Part shown: piece by piece, positions 37,135 to 44,775 of the stretch
How positions within the stretch are numbered: position 1 is the stretch's first letter
Layout: each line of letters starts with the position of its first letter
Assembly: GCA_024637035.1 (NCBI GenBank)
Contig: JAGXFW010000033.1
Location: 1-64,000 of the forward strand
Origin: Actinomycetes bacterium
GTDB taxonomy: Bacteria; Actinomycetota; Thermoleophilia; RBG-16-64-13
Length of the DNA: 64,000 nt
Direction of reading: 5' to 3'
Position numbers and translations under genes: made by a program
Notes under the pieces: generated by a model
Seen by the model: only the letters and a program-made list of their open reading frames with translations
The model's database searches: none
What the model was told of the DNA's origin: nothing

Positions 37135-37880
37135 GACCGCGCTCCCGCGTCGACCAGGCGTCCGGACGTCATCGCCGACCGCAGGCGCCGCTTGAGCCAC
37201 GTGGCATGGGCCCACGCGGCGAATACGAGCGCGAATGAGCCCCCGATAACCCACCAGTTGACAGTCCCGTCGGCAGCGCCGTGCCCTCCCCCATCGTGCC
37301 CTTCGTCACCCACGCCGACCGATGGCGAGAGAGCGGCCGTCCCCGCCGTTCCGTCTGTAACGGGTATTGTGGAGCCATCCGGTTTCGAGGAACCAGTCGG
37401 AGCAGGGGTGTCTCCGAGCGCTCCCGCTCCCGCGGCACCGGTGTTCGGCACTACCGACACCGTCAACGAGGCCTCGGTGGGAACACCGCCCTCGTCCGCG
37501 ACGATCCACACGGTCCACATGCCTTCCGTCGGGAAGAGCGCGGACACTTCGTACTCCCCCGGAGCGACGCCGGGGACTGCTGCAACCTCGAAAGGCTCGG
37601 CATAAGCTTGAGATCCGCCGTCATGAAGAGAGTGCTCGTCGTGACTGCCGCCGATACCGGCGATCAAAGTGACGCGCGCACCGTCCACGCCGTGGTCGCC
37701 TCCTTCGAGCAGGCGGAGGATGAAGTGGTGCTCGACTCCGGCGACCGGAAGGCCGCCCAGCGGCTCGATCTCGATGCTTCGAAGTCCGTCGGCGGCCGCC
37801 GGGCCGGCCATGGAGACCGCGAAGATCGTCGCCAGGATCCACGCAAAGGTCGATCGCCAAAATGGGGATAGGGCGTGCAT
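37131..37880 (-). CDS. Exported YtkA/FixH-like protein with His-rich segment
   Basis: The ATG at 37880 has GGAGGT just upstream and gives a signal peptide (WILATIFAVSMAGPAAADG). The 249-residue protein then has an Ig-like domain resembling YtkA or FixH, with several His in LEGGDHGVDG and GGSHDEHSLHDGG. A Thr/Pro/Gly linker, a second GHDGGGHGAADG stretch and a C-terminal membrane anchor (WWVIGGSFALVFAAWAHATW) follow. It may bind copper or another metal outside the cell. It is coupled to the polyferredoxin gene. Confidence 0.75.
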   Translation of the reverse strand: MHALSPFWRSTFAWILATIFAVSMAGPAAADGLRSIEIEPLGGLPVAGVEHHFILRLLEGGDHGVDGARVTLIAGIGGSHDEHSLHDGGSQAYAEPFEVAAVPGVAPGEYEVSALFPTEGMWTVWIVADEGGVPTEASLTVSVVPNTGAAGAGALGDTPAPTGSSKPDGSTIPVTDGTAGTAALSPSVGVGDEGHDGGGHGAADGTVNWWVIGGSFALVFAAWAHATWLKRRLRSAMTSGRLVDAGARS

Positions 37881-38062
37881 GCCACCTCCAAAGAGCCACA
37901 GGTGTTGCCAGGACCGCGGAGGCGGCAGGCCTCCTGCACGCAATGTACTACAGAGGCTAGTAGAAAGCGCCGGGACAGGCGCAAGCTTGACCTGATCTTT
38001 ACGATCGCTACTCGCGGCGACTTGGCGCTTCAAGGTTCTGCACACAACGCCTCGAGATCAAG

Positions 38063-38096
38063 GCTGGCGGGGCGCCCTGGGAGGCGCCCCGCCAGC
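38063..38096 (-). terminator. Very strong hairpin behind the low-complexity secreted protein gene
   Basis: GCTGGCGGGGCGCC (38063-38076) pairs perfectly over 14 bases with 38083-38096 around a six-base loop. It lies about 100 bases after the stop at 38195. Confidence 0.75.
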
Positions 38097-38194
38097 TTCA
38101 TCACCACCTCGATCGGGCGGTGAGACTCTCGCTACCAAGCCACCGTGTGCATCATCGCACCGCATTGAACCGGCGACCGGTCCTCCGGGCTACG

Positions 38195-38734
38195 CTATGA
38201 CGACTCGTGCAGCCGCCACATTCTCGCGCTCGTCTCAACGACGTCCACCGTGCTTTGCGGGCAGAGCCTGCCACTCCCATCGGCATACTCATCGCGCAGA
38301 CGCTGCTGCCTGAACCGCTCCATCCCGGACAGCTCTGAGTCATTCGAGCGAACACTTTGGTCGCTTGGGCCGGCCTCGATGTGCTGCTGGAGGGTCACTC
38401 GGGTCTGCGCCTGCATCTGCGTGGCGGCCTGAACGGCTGCTTGGGTCATGGGGGGCGTCTGCATCCGAATGGTGGTCTGCGTGGTCGTCTGCATGCCCGT
38501 GTGAGTGGTGGTACCGGTCTGAGACTGGACGGTCGTGTGGGTGGCGGTCATTGACTGCGCGCCGGACCACTGTTGCGTTGCGGTACCCCCGGATGACTCG
38601 TGGTCTCCAGTCGACCCCATGCCGCCCATCATCCCACCGCCGTTCGATCCGGCGACCGCGACACCGCCCAGAGCCAGCGACAACGCCACTGTCGCCGCTA
38701 CCGTACCTATCGATCTCATCGTGTGATTTCGCAT
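38195..38734 (-). CDS. Secreted Thr/Gln/Met-rich low-complexity protein
   Basis: The ATG at 38734 has GGAGGAT seven bases upstream and gives a signal peptide (GTVAATVALSLALGGVAVAG). The mature 150-residue region is low complexity, rich in Thr, Gln, Met, Ser and Gly (GGGMMGGMGSTG, TATHTTVQSQTGTTTHTGMQ). A more ordered C-terminus follows with MERFRQQRLRDEYADGSGRL and one Cys. No family is recognised. Met- and His-rich exported proteins sometimes bind copper or silver. The two-component operon next to it may control it. Confidence 0.6.
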   Translation of the reverse strand: MRNHTMRSIGTVAATVALSLALGGVAVAGSNGGGMMGGMGSTGDHESSGGTATQQWSGAQSMTATHTTVQSQTGTTTHTGMQTTTQTTIRMQTPPMTQAAVQAATQMQAQTRVTLQQHIEAGPSDQSVRSNDSELSGMERFRQQRLRDEYADGSGRLCPQSTVDVVETSARMWRLHESS

Positions 38735-38830
38735 AATGCCGATCCTCCATACTCCTCGGGTGGCCACGGGGGCCACGCTGTTACGTCAACTACAATCCAG
38801 CGTACGCGAGCGAGGTGAAGTGGGGGTAAG

Positions 38831-38850
38831 AAGGGCATGAGAATGCCCTT
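38831..38850 (-). terminator. Terminator of the two-component operon
   Basis: AAGGGCAT pairs with ATGCCCTT around GAGA and, on the minus strand, is followed by CTTACC. It lies about 90 bases after the kinase stop. Confidence 0.6.
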
Positions 38851-38937
38851 ATGGCTGACGCGCGAACGCGGACGCCGGCAGAGGGCCCAGGGTTCGATCG
38901 AAGCGGACACCCCGACTAGGGCGCCCGGGGCGCCACC

Positions 38938-40449
38938 TCAGGCGGGCAGGGTCACCGTGAAACGAGATCCCGTCCCCAAGGCGCTCTCCACTTCGACGTG
39001 GCCGTCGTGTGCCCGTACGAGGGCCACTACGATGGCGAGACCGAGGCCAAGGTGTTGGTCGATGGCCGCATCCTCCGCGCGGGCCGTGGCGGCCGAGGTC
39101 TCAGGCGGATCAGTCGGAGCACCGTGGCCACCCGACCCGCTGCTGCCAGTCGACGCCGCGCCAGATCTCTCCGGACCTCGGTAGAAGCGGTCGAATAGCC
39201 GCGCGCGGACGTCGGCCGTCATGCCGGAGCCCTCATCTCTCACCCAGAGCTCGGCTTGGCGAGGTGCGGTCGCCGAATCACGAACGACCGCCGTCGTTTG
39301 GCCGGGTCCCGCCCATCGCCCGCCGAGGGCGATCACATCACCTGAACCGGTATGGGCCACCGCATTGTGCATGAGGTTGAGGAACACTTGGATCAAACGG
39401 TCCTGGTCCACCCGCGCAGTCCCACCCGGGAGTTCGTCCAGCAGCCACACGCGGTCGCCCAGGTGGGGCCCTTGGTCTGCCAGCATCTTCAGCAAGGCGT
39501 CGAGGTCCACGGGCTCCTTGCGCAGGAAGTCGACACGGGTGGCCCGAGCCAAAGTCAACAGATCGCCGACCAGCCGGTTCATGCGGTCTATCTCCTCCAG
39601 CACGAGACGATGCTCCCGCCTGACGGCTTCCGGATCGAACAAGTGCTCCCTGTCGAGCACCTGTAGGTGACCCTTGGCGATGGTGAGCGGGGTGCGAAGT
39701 TCGTGTGACACGTCCGTGATGAAGCTCTCCTGAGCCTCGAACGCCGTTTGCAGACGGTCCAGCATCGCGTCCATGGTCGCGGCCAACTCTCCGATCTCGT
39801 CATCGGAACCCGAGTAGCCGATGCGTCGGCTGAGATCCTCCCGAGAGATGGCCGACGCCGTGCGCGTGATGCGCCGCACGGGGTCGAGAGCCCGCCCTAC
39901 CAGCACCCACGACCCGTACCCCACCGCCAGCGTGCCCGCGATAGCTCCGCCGGTCACCAGGATCAGCACCCGGCGAAGCGTCGAATGAAGGCCGCTCAAG
40001 GAAGCCCCCACCTCCACAGACGCGATGCGCGTGTCTTCCACGAGGACGGACGTGCCCGCCAGACGGTATGGACCCACGGGGGTGTCGACAGTGGTGAGTA
40101 CGCGCTCACCGGTCGCGAGCAACCCGGCGGCCTCAGGTAGTCGCTCGAGGGCCACGCCTCCGACGCTGGCCACGACAGAGCCGTCCGTGGTCTGCAAGGC
40201 GAGGATCACACCGTTCCGCCTGAGGTTATCGGCGCCCTCGCCTTCGAGGTACGCCCTCGTGAGGACCACCAGCGCCTCCGAACCGTCGGCCGAAGAGACC
40301 GCACGACCGAAGAGACCAAGCTGCTGGGAAAGCTCGTCGTCGAGATCTGCCTGCAGCTGACGGGCTAGAAGCGTGTACGTCACGGCGACCCCGGCGACAG
40401 CGAGGAGCGCGACCCCGACAACGAACCACAGGGTCAGTCGGAGTCTCAC
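38938..40449 (-). CDS. Two-component sensor histidine kinase
   Basis: The GTG at 40449 overlaps the stop of the regulator gene and gives a 503-residue kinase. It has a first membrane segment (LWFVVGVALLAVAGVAVTYT), an extracytoplasmic region of about 110 residues, a second segment (LILVTGGAIAGTLAVGYGSW), HAMP, HisKA with SFITDVSHELRTPL, and HATPase with DEGSGM and GLGLAIVVALV. A Ser/Gly/Thr-rich insert of about 40 residues separates the last two ATPase boxes. It belongs to the OmpR-partner group and most likely phosphorylates the regulator encoded just upstream. Confidence 0.9.
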   Translation of the reverse strand: MRLRLTLWFVVGVALLAVAGVAVTYTLLARQLQADLDDELSQQLGLFGRAVSSADGSEALVVLTRAYLEGEGADNLRRNGVILALQTTDGSVVASVGGVALERLPEAAGLLATGERVLTTVDTPVGPYRLAGTSVLVEDTRIASVEVGASLSGLHSTLRRVLILVTGGAIAGTLAVGYGSWVLVGRALDPVRRITRTASAISREDLSRRIGYSGSDDEIGELAATMDAMLDRLQTAFEAQESFITDVSHELRTPLTIAKGHLQVLDREHLFDPEAVRREHRLVLEEIDRMNRLVGDLLTLARATRVDFLRKEPVDLDALLKMLADQGPHLGDRVWLLDELPGGTARVDQDRLIQVFLNLMHNAVAHTGSGDVIALGGRWAGPGQTTAVVRDSATAPRQAELWVRDEGSGMTADVRARLFDRFYRGPERSGAASTGSSGSGGHGAPTDPPETSAATARAEDAAIDQHLGLGLAIVVALVRAHDGHVEVESALGTGSRFTVTLPA

Positions 40450-41147
40450 AAGCCCGAGGCACTGTGCTCGCGAAGGCGGTATCCGCCGCCTCGTACGGTC
40501 TCGATGAGTGAGGTCGCCGCGACATCCGGCGTGGATCCCGTGTCTAGCTTGGATCGCAGATATCCCACATACACATCGACCACGTTGCTGCCCGGATCGA
40601 AGTCGTAGCCCCATACACCGTTCAGAATCTGAACGCGCGAAAGCACTTGGCCCTCGTGGCGCAGGAAGAACTCGAGCAGCGCGAATTCACGGGAAGTAAG
40701 ATCCACCTGTAGTTCGGCGCGTCGCGCCCGTCGCGACCGAAGATCGAGTTCAAGATCGCCGGATCTGAGTAGGAACGACTCGGGCTGCCGAGGCTGGCGC
40801 AGCCGGGCCCGGACGCGCGCGAGGAGTTCCTCGAAATCGAAGGGCTTGGGAAGATAGTCATCGGCGCCCAGTTCGAGGCCACGCACGCGAGAACTCACAT
40901 CGCCGCGAGCCGTGAGCATGATCACAGGCGTGGCCTGGTCGACTGTGCGGATCTCGGCCAGAACGGTGAATCCGTCGATGTCGGGAAGACCCACGTCGAG
41001 GAGCACGAGATCCGCGGCGCCTTCCAAGGTACGTCGAACCGCCTCAGCCCCAGTGCCGACTACCTCGGTGACGAATCCAGCCCCGTCGAGTCCCTTGGCG
41101 ATGAAGGAGGCCACGCGGCTCTCGTCTTCCACCACCAGCACCCGCAT
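40446..41147 (-). CDS. OmpR-family response regulator
   Basis: This 233-residue regulator has a receiver domain (VLVVEDESRVAS, acceptor Asp in LVLLDVGLPD, Lys in YLPKPFDFEELLARV) and a winged-helix output domain (LTSREFALLEFFLRHEGQVL, ending with TVRGGGYRLRE). It overlaps the neighbours on both sides by a few bases, so the three genes 41639-38938 are one operon. Confidence 0.93.
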   Translation of the reverse strand: MRVLVVEDESRVASFIAKGLDGAGFVTEVVGTGAEAVRRTLEGAADLVLLDVGLPDIDGFTVLAEIRTVDQATPVIMLTARGDVSSRVRGLELGADDYLPKPFDFEELLARVRARLRQPRQPESFLLRSGDLELDLRSRRARRAELQVDLTSREFALLEFFLRHEGQVLSRVQILNGVWGYDFDPGSNVVDVYVGYLRSKLDTGSTPDVAATSLIETVRGGGYRLREHSASGL

Positions 41148-41639
41148 TCAGTGACCTGCCATGCCCGATCCGCTGGAGCCACCGGAACCCGAGGAGTCGA
41201 GACCTCCACCGGTGGACGCGCCTCCCGACGGCACCATGACCGGGGAGTCCGCTCCCGAATGCGTTCGTGCGTGCTCGCGCACAGGGTCGGGCACCACCAG
41301 GCGGGTGGTGGTGGTGGTCGTGACGTCGCCCCCCGAATATCCCGCGGACGTCGTGGCGGATGGCGGCGGCGCGGACTGCGCCCCCTGATTGCCTGGATCC
41401 TCCGCGGAAGGCACCGCTGCCGCGTCCGGAGAAGGCACCAACGATCCGGTGGTTCTCGTGCCATCCGGATCGGAAGTGTTCCCCTGCGTCAGGGATTCGG
41501 ACGCGCCAACGGTGATGAGCGGCAGCCGATCGGCCGCCGCTACCGGATTCGTCAGCTGCGACACCACCCACAGAGCCAGGCCCACGACCACCAGTATAAG
41601 CGCCGCAGAACGAAGAACCGATATCGCGCGTGTCTTCAT
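41148..41639 (-). CDS. Secreted Ser/Thr/Gly-rich protein at the head of the two-component operon
   Basis: The ATG at 41639 gives a signal/anchor (LRSAALILVVVGLALWVVSQ). The rest of this 163-residue protein is low complexity: Pro/Ser/Ala-rich, then VTTTTTTRLVVPD, and a Gly/Ser tail (SSGSGGSSGSGMAGH). No domain is recognised. It overlaps the regulator start, so it is made together with the two-component pair. It may be a target or a sensor accessory; the neighbouring gene at 38195 encodes another exported Thr-rich protein. Confidence 0.65.
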   Translation of the reverse strand: MKTRAISVLRSAALILVVVGLALWVVSQLTNPVAAADRLPLITVGASESLTQGNTSDPDGTRTTGSLVPSPDAAAVPSAEDPGNQGAQSAPPPSATTSAGYSGGDVTTTTTTRLVVPDPVREHARTHSGADSPVMVPSGGASTGGGLDSSGSGGSSGSGMAGH

Positions 41640-41748
41640 GAGCCGAGTATCCCACCTTGGGCTAAGAAAGCGATGAGCAGCCGATGAGAACCTTCTTAGT
41701 ACCGACAAAGAAGCGACACGGCGGCCGCGGGAGATCTCCGTGACCATC

Positions 41749-42156
41749 TCAGCCGATCTTCTCCCCAGCGTTCGGACCCGCGCCCATGTCCCACACAGAA
41801 TCGACGAGGATGCGCACTACGTAGGTCACCGGGGGCAGACCCGCCTGCAGCTCCGCCATCTGAGCCGTGACCTTGTCGAACAGCTCGCCCGTCTGGATCA
41901 TGTCGGCAACGCCCTTGAGCTGTACCGCCACCTTCTTGTCGGCGGAATAGACGCCCACGGCGACGCGGCTGTTGGACAGAAGGTTGTCACGAGTCTTCTT
42001 CGAGAATAGATCGGCGAAGTACACGTGCTCGTCATCCAGGAGCGCGCCGCTGCCCTTGATTGCTACGTTCGGCCAACCGTCCGCTCCTATGCTGGACACC
42101 CACACGTTGTGTCCGCCGCGAAGAAGTTCCTGTACGTTCTCGGGGATCTGTGCCAT
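41749..42156 (-). CDS. Pyridoxamine 5'-phosphate oxidase-like FMN-binding protein
   Basis: This 135-residue protein has the split-barrel flavin fold of the PNPOx-like family (NVWVSSIGADGWPNVAIKGS, HVYFADLFSKKTRDNLLSN, VAVGVYSADKKVAVQLKGVA). It is of the short stand-alone type common in anaerobes. These bind FMN or related cofactors and act in poorly known redox reactions. It lies between the secreted-protein operon and the GTPase gene, all on one strand. Confidence 0.82.
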   Translation of the reverse strand: MAQIPENVQELLRGGHNVWVSSIGADGWPNVAIKGSGALLDDEHVYFADLFSKKTRDNLLSNSRVAVGVYSADKKVAVQLKGVADMIQTGELFDKVTAQMAELQAGLPPVTYVVRILVDSVWDMGAGPNAGEKIG

Positions 42157-42204
42157 CTTGCTCCACTCCTTTAGACGCGTTGTGCCGCCGGCTGAACTGC
42201 CCGT

Positions 42205-43230
42205 TCAGTGGGGCAGAACCCGTGCGATCTCGGCAATGTGCTCCGGGTGGGAGATGAACACGAGGCGATCGACAACCTCTTCCCGCGGAGAAGGCCCCGT
42301 GTAGGGCTCGATAGTCCATTTCCCATTAACCAGGCTGAACAACCATGGCTCACCCGCGAACTTCACGATTCCCTTGCCGCGCACCACACGCTCGGGGAGT
42401 TCGCCGAGCCAGGCGCGCAGATGGTCCTGTGACTCCCAGGATCCTTCGACGACCCACGAGAGGAGGCGGTCGGGTGGTGTGACCTGGGCGGTCTCGTCGG
42501 TGAGGAGGTCGTCGATGTAGGACTCGAGCTCCCGCTCGCTCATCGCGGCCGGCGGCACCTTGTCCGCCTCCTCGCCTTCCTCAGAGTCTGCGTCGAGGCC
42601 GGACGAGCCGTCGCTTTCGGCCAATTCCCGCAGCCCGCCCTCACGGAAGAGCCCTTCGAAGGACACGTCCGCGTACACAGCCTCGTAGAAGCGAGGCTCG
42701 GGGTTCAACTCGCGCACGATCTCCTTGATGCGCTCGACCGTCTCCGGCTCAACCAGATCGACCTTGTTGATGATGAACACGTCTGAGGCAGCCAGCTGCT
42801 TCTCGATCGCGAGGAACGATTCGTACGTGTCGAGGAAGTTGGCGGCATCGACCAGGCAGAACTTGTCGCGCAGTCGGAAGGCGTCGCCGAAGATGGGAAG
42901 CTTGAGGTCGCGGCCGAGGTCGCTGGGATTGGCCACCCCCGTGGTCTCGATCAGCATGATGTCGGGACGCACGGTATGAGCGATCTCGTGAAGCGCTTTG
43001 ATGAAGTCGGTCTTCACGCAGGCGCAGAAGATGGAGCCCTTGCTGATCTCGATCATGTCGAGATCCTCGCCCTCGACGAGCGTGCCGTCGAGCCCCATCT
43101 CGCCGAACTCGTTCATGAGTATCAGGAATCGAAGGTCCTCCGGTACCACCTTCACCAGGCGGTTGAGGAACGTGGTCTTGCCCGAACCGAGGAACCCCGA
43201 GATCAGGTAGACATCGACCTCATGCGCCAT
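42205..43230 (-). CDS. CobW/HypB/UreG-type G3E GTPase (metallochaperone)
   Basis: This 341-residue protein has Walker A GFLGSGKTTFLNRL, NEFGEMGLDG, the Walker B-like LIETTGVANP and NKVDLVEPE of G3E GTPases. The CXCC metal motif of COG0523 proteins is modified to CAC in GSIFCACVKTDF. An acidic linker (DSEEGEEADK) leads to a CobW C-terminal domain. G3E proteins deliver Ni, Co or Zn to enzymes or cofactors. The ATG at 43230 has GAGGAG ten bases upstream and overlaps the stop of a CxxC peptide gene, so the two are coupled. Confidence 0.88.
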   Translation of the reverse strand: MAHEVDVYLISGFLGSGKTTFLNRLVKVVPEDLRFLILMNEFGEMGLDGTLVEGEDLDMIEISKGSIFCACVKTDFIKALHEIAHTVRPDIMLIETTGVANPSDLGRDLKLPIFGDAFRLRDKFCLVDAANFLDTYESFLAIEKQLAASDVFIINKVDLVEPETVERIKEIVRELNPEPRFYEAVYADVSFEGLFREGGLRELAESDGSSGLDADSEEGEEADKVPPAAMSERELESYIDDLLTDETAQVTPPDRLLSWVVEGSWESQDHLRAWLGELPERVVRGKGIVKFAGEPWLFSLVNGKWTIEPYTGPSPREEVVDRLVFISHPEHIAEIARVLPH

Positions 43231-43333
43231 CGCCGTCACACTCCTCGGCGCGCCCTGACCCGCTCATCGCCCGAACATCGGCGATGAGGTCGATGCACGT
43301 CTTGCACGCTGAGCCCGGAACCAGTGCCAACAT
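43220..43333 (-). CDS. 37-residue CxxC peptide coupled to the G3E GTPase
   Basis: The frame starts at an ATG (43333) with a perfect GGGAGGT sequence six bases upstream and runs 37 codons to a TGA that overlaps the GTPase start. The peptide has a CKTC motif (GSACKTCIDLIADVRAM), a short helix and a final Cys in AEECDGDGA. The strong ribosome site, the extended -10 TATGAT about 25 bases upstream (43365-43370), and the overlap with the next gene argue that it is translated. I know no family for it. A metal-binding partner of the GTPase is a reasonable guess. Confidence 0.6.
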   Translation of the reverse strand: MLALVPGSACKTCIDLIADVRAMSGSGRAEECDGDGA

Positions 43334-43361
43334 CGTCCACCTCCCACGTGGGCTTCACTAC

Positions 43362-43375
43362 CGATATCATAGCAA
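43362..43375 (-). promoter_or_regulatory. Extended -10 promoter of the peptide-GTPase operon
   Basis: On the minus strand TGCTATGAT forms an extended -10 about 30 bases before the peptide start. No good -35 is seen, as is common with extended -10 promoters. Confidence 0.5.
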
Positions 43376-43433
43376 AGGTGTCGGGGGGTTCCGCACGCGC
43401 CTACACCGCCTCCCGTGAGGGTATGTTCTCGTC

Positions 43434-43835
43434 GTGGACGACAGCGGATACCGGACCCTGAGGCCCGGCCGGGTGGTCGTGGTGGAGTACCGTCCCTCAG
43501 ACGCCACGTCACGCGACCGCCCTCCGTCACGCGACCGCCCTCCGTCACGCGCCCAAGCTTCCGGCGCCCGGGGCGTACAACCGACCCTCTCCTGGGCCAT
43601 CTATCTTGGCGAGCGCTTCGGAGACGACGGACCGCACGGTTGGTTCGGTCTGCCGGACGGCAGCGAGATCGACGACCGACAGGTGCTCTGGCACTTCATC
43701 CCTCTCGGACCTTCCGACCACCCCGAAGCCCAAGCATCCTTCCTGCGTCGTGTCCGCCTGCGCACGATCAGTCTGCGTATGGCTCATCCCCGCTGGTTCA
43801 AGACCTCGCAGAGGGGACCTAGACGGCACGAGTGA
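43434..43835 (+). CDS. Hypothetical protein
   Basis: This 133-residue soluble protein starts at a GTG. I do not recognise the family. The C-terminal two thirds look structured (LSWAIYLGERFGDDGPHGWF, then GLPDGSEIDDRQVLWHFIPLG). The N-terminal part has an SRDRPP repeat from an 18-bp tandem repeat. It lies between the divergent GTPase operon and the two-CW gene. The start and even the reality of the gene are less certain than for its neighbours. Confidence 0.5.
   Translation: MDDSGYRTLRPGRVVVVEYRPSDATSRDRPPSRDRPPSRAQASGARGVQPTLSWAIYLGERFGDDGPHGWFGLPDGSEIDDRQVLWHFIPLGPSDHPEAQASFLRRVRLRTISLRMAHPRWFKTSQRGPRRHE
43508..43551 (+). repeat. 18-bp tandem repeat in the hypothetical gene
   Basis: GTCACGCGACCGCCCTCC occurs twice in full and once in part, in frame, giving SRDRPP units. 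Confidence 0.85.
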
Positions 43836-43943
43836 GGGTCAAGGGCGATTGTCCGGACCAACAATCGAGTGGTACTGTGAGAGCCTTGCATCGCCGCACG
43901 GAGGCACGCGACGAATGAATGGAACGCCGAAAGGGAGCGCGCA

Positions 43944-44384
43944 GTGGGGGAACTGTGCTGGGAGATCGTAGGAGACGGCGGTCATGGTGACCGTGGTTGC
44001 CGGTCGTGCCCCGCATACCTGACCGGCTCCGACTGTTGGGAAGTGAAAGGCACCCCCTGCTCGTGCAATCCGGCCATCTGCATCCTCATCGAATGCCCCG
44101 TCTACCTCGTGCATAAGGCTGAGATCGAGAGTCGCCTTGCCCACGAAGACCTCGAGACCATGCTGCGCGCAGTCGAGCGCGTCGCCTCGGGTCAGTGCTG
44201 GGAGATCGAGGAGTGCACCGAAGCGGTGAGGGGCACCTGCCCGGCTCACGCAGAAGGCGCCCATTGTTGGGAACTCTCCTCACCCTGCCCCTGCAGCGGC
44301 GAAGACGGGTTCAGCCGTTGTCTCGTCTGCCCTATCAGGGTCTTCCACCAGCGCAACGCTTCTTCGCCGATCCGCAGCAGCTGA
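43944..44384 (+). CDS. Cys-rich two-CW domain protein, duplicated module
   Basis: This 146-residue protein has 18 cysteines and two similar halves. Each half has a CWEI start, a CPA segment, a second CWE, a PC-x-C motif and a final CP: residues 5-52 (CWEIVGDG, CPAYLTGSDCWEV, PCSCNPAICILIECPVY) and residues 85-133 (CWEIEECTE, CPAHAEGAHCWEL, PCPCSGEDG, CLVCPIRV). The pattern fits the two-CW domain family of unknown function found in anaerobes. Metal or Fe-S binding is likely. It ends 52 bases before the ArsR gene. Confidence 0.75.
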   Translation: MGELCWEIVGDGGHGDRGCRSCPAYLTGSDCWEVKGTPCSCNPAICILIECPVYLVHKAEIESRLAHEDLETMLRAVERVASGQCWEIEECTEAVRGTCPAHAEGAHCWELSSPCPCSGEDGFSRCLVCPIRVFHQRNASSPIRSS

Positions 44385-44401
44385 ACCACGATCGCCCGGG
44401 G

Positions 44402-44460
44402 TTGCGCACGCGGTATTCCTCGCGCATAATATATTCATGTATGTCGATACTTCCATACAT
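44402..44460 (+). promoter_or_regulatory. Promoter and operator of the arsR-selenoprotein operon
   Basis: TTGCGC (44402-44407) and TAATAT (44427-44432) are 19 bases apart and predict a start near 44438, almost at the ArsR ATG, so the mRNA may be leaderless. ATGTATG (44437-44443) and CATACAT (44454-44460) form an inverted repeat with a ten-base spacer over the start codon, a fitting ArsR autoregulation site. Confidence 0.6.
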
Positions 44461-44775
44461 AGCACCCGGACCGACGACCCGTCGGAGGCAATACACCTCG
44501 CGCGCCTCGGCCGGTTCTTCAAGGCTCTCAGCGAACCGACTCGGCTTCGGATAGCACTGGCACTCACCGAGGAATGTCGCCCCGTGAGTGACGTGGTGGC
44601 GGCCACCGGTCTTCCTCAGCCCCTCGTCTCTCACCATCTTCGCATCCTGCACGAGGCGGGCATCGCCAAGCCCGATCGACAGGGCAACCAGGTGTACTAC
44701 TGACTGCAACGCGCCGTGGTCCGGGAGGCCATCCGCGTAGCCGAGAAGGCCATCGAGTCGGGGACGGCGTCGTGA
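44437..44775 (+). CDS. ArsR-family regulator with an in-frame UGA near its end
   Basis: Residues 20-88 are a complete ArsR winged helix (ARLGRFFKALSEPTRLRIAL, then GLPQPLVSHHLRILHEAGI, DRQGNQVYY). A TGA follows as codon 89. The same frame continues for 23 codons (LQRAVVREAIRVAEKAIESG) that form a plausible C-terminal helix. It ends in a TGA overlapping the GTG of the next gene. A hairpin of six pairs (44716-44721/44727-44732) with loop CGGGA starts at +13 after the UGA. I annotate read-through as selenocysteine. The short form ending at 44703 is the alternative and would still hold the DNA-binding domain. Confidence 0.6.
44716..44732 (+). promoter_or_regulatory. Putative bacterial SECIS hairpin of arsR
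   Basis: GTGGTC pairs with GGCCAT (with G-U pairs) around CGGGA. The apical loop starts 19 bases after the UGA, within the usual window, and contains G residues. Confidence 0.45.
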
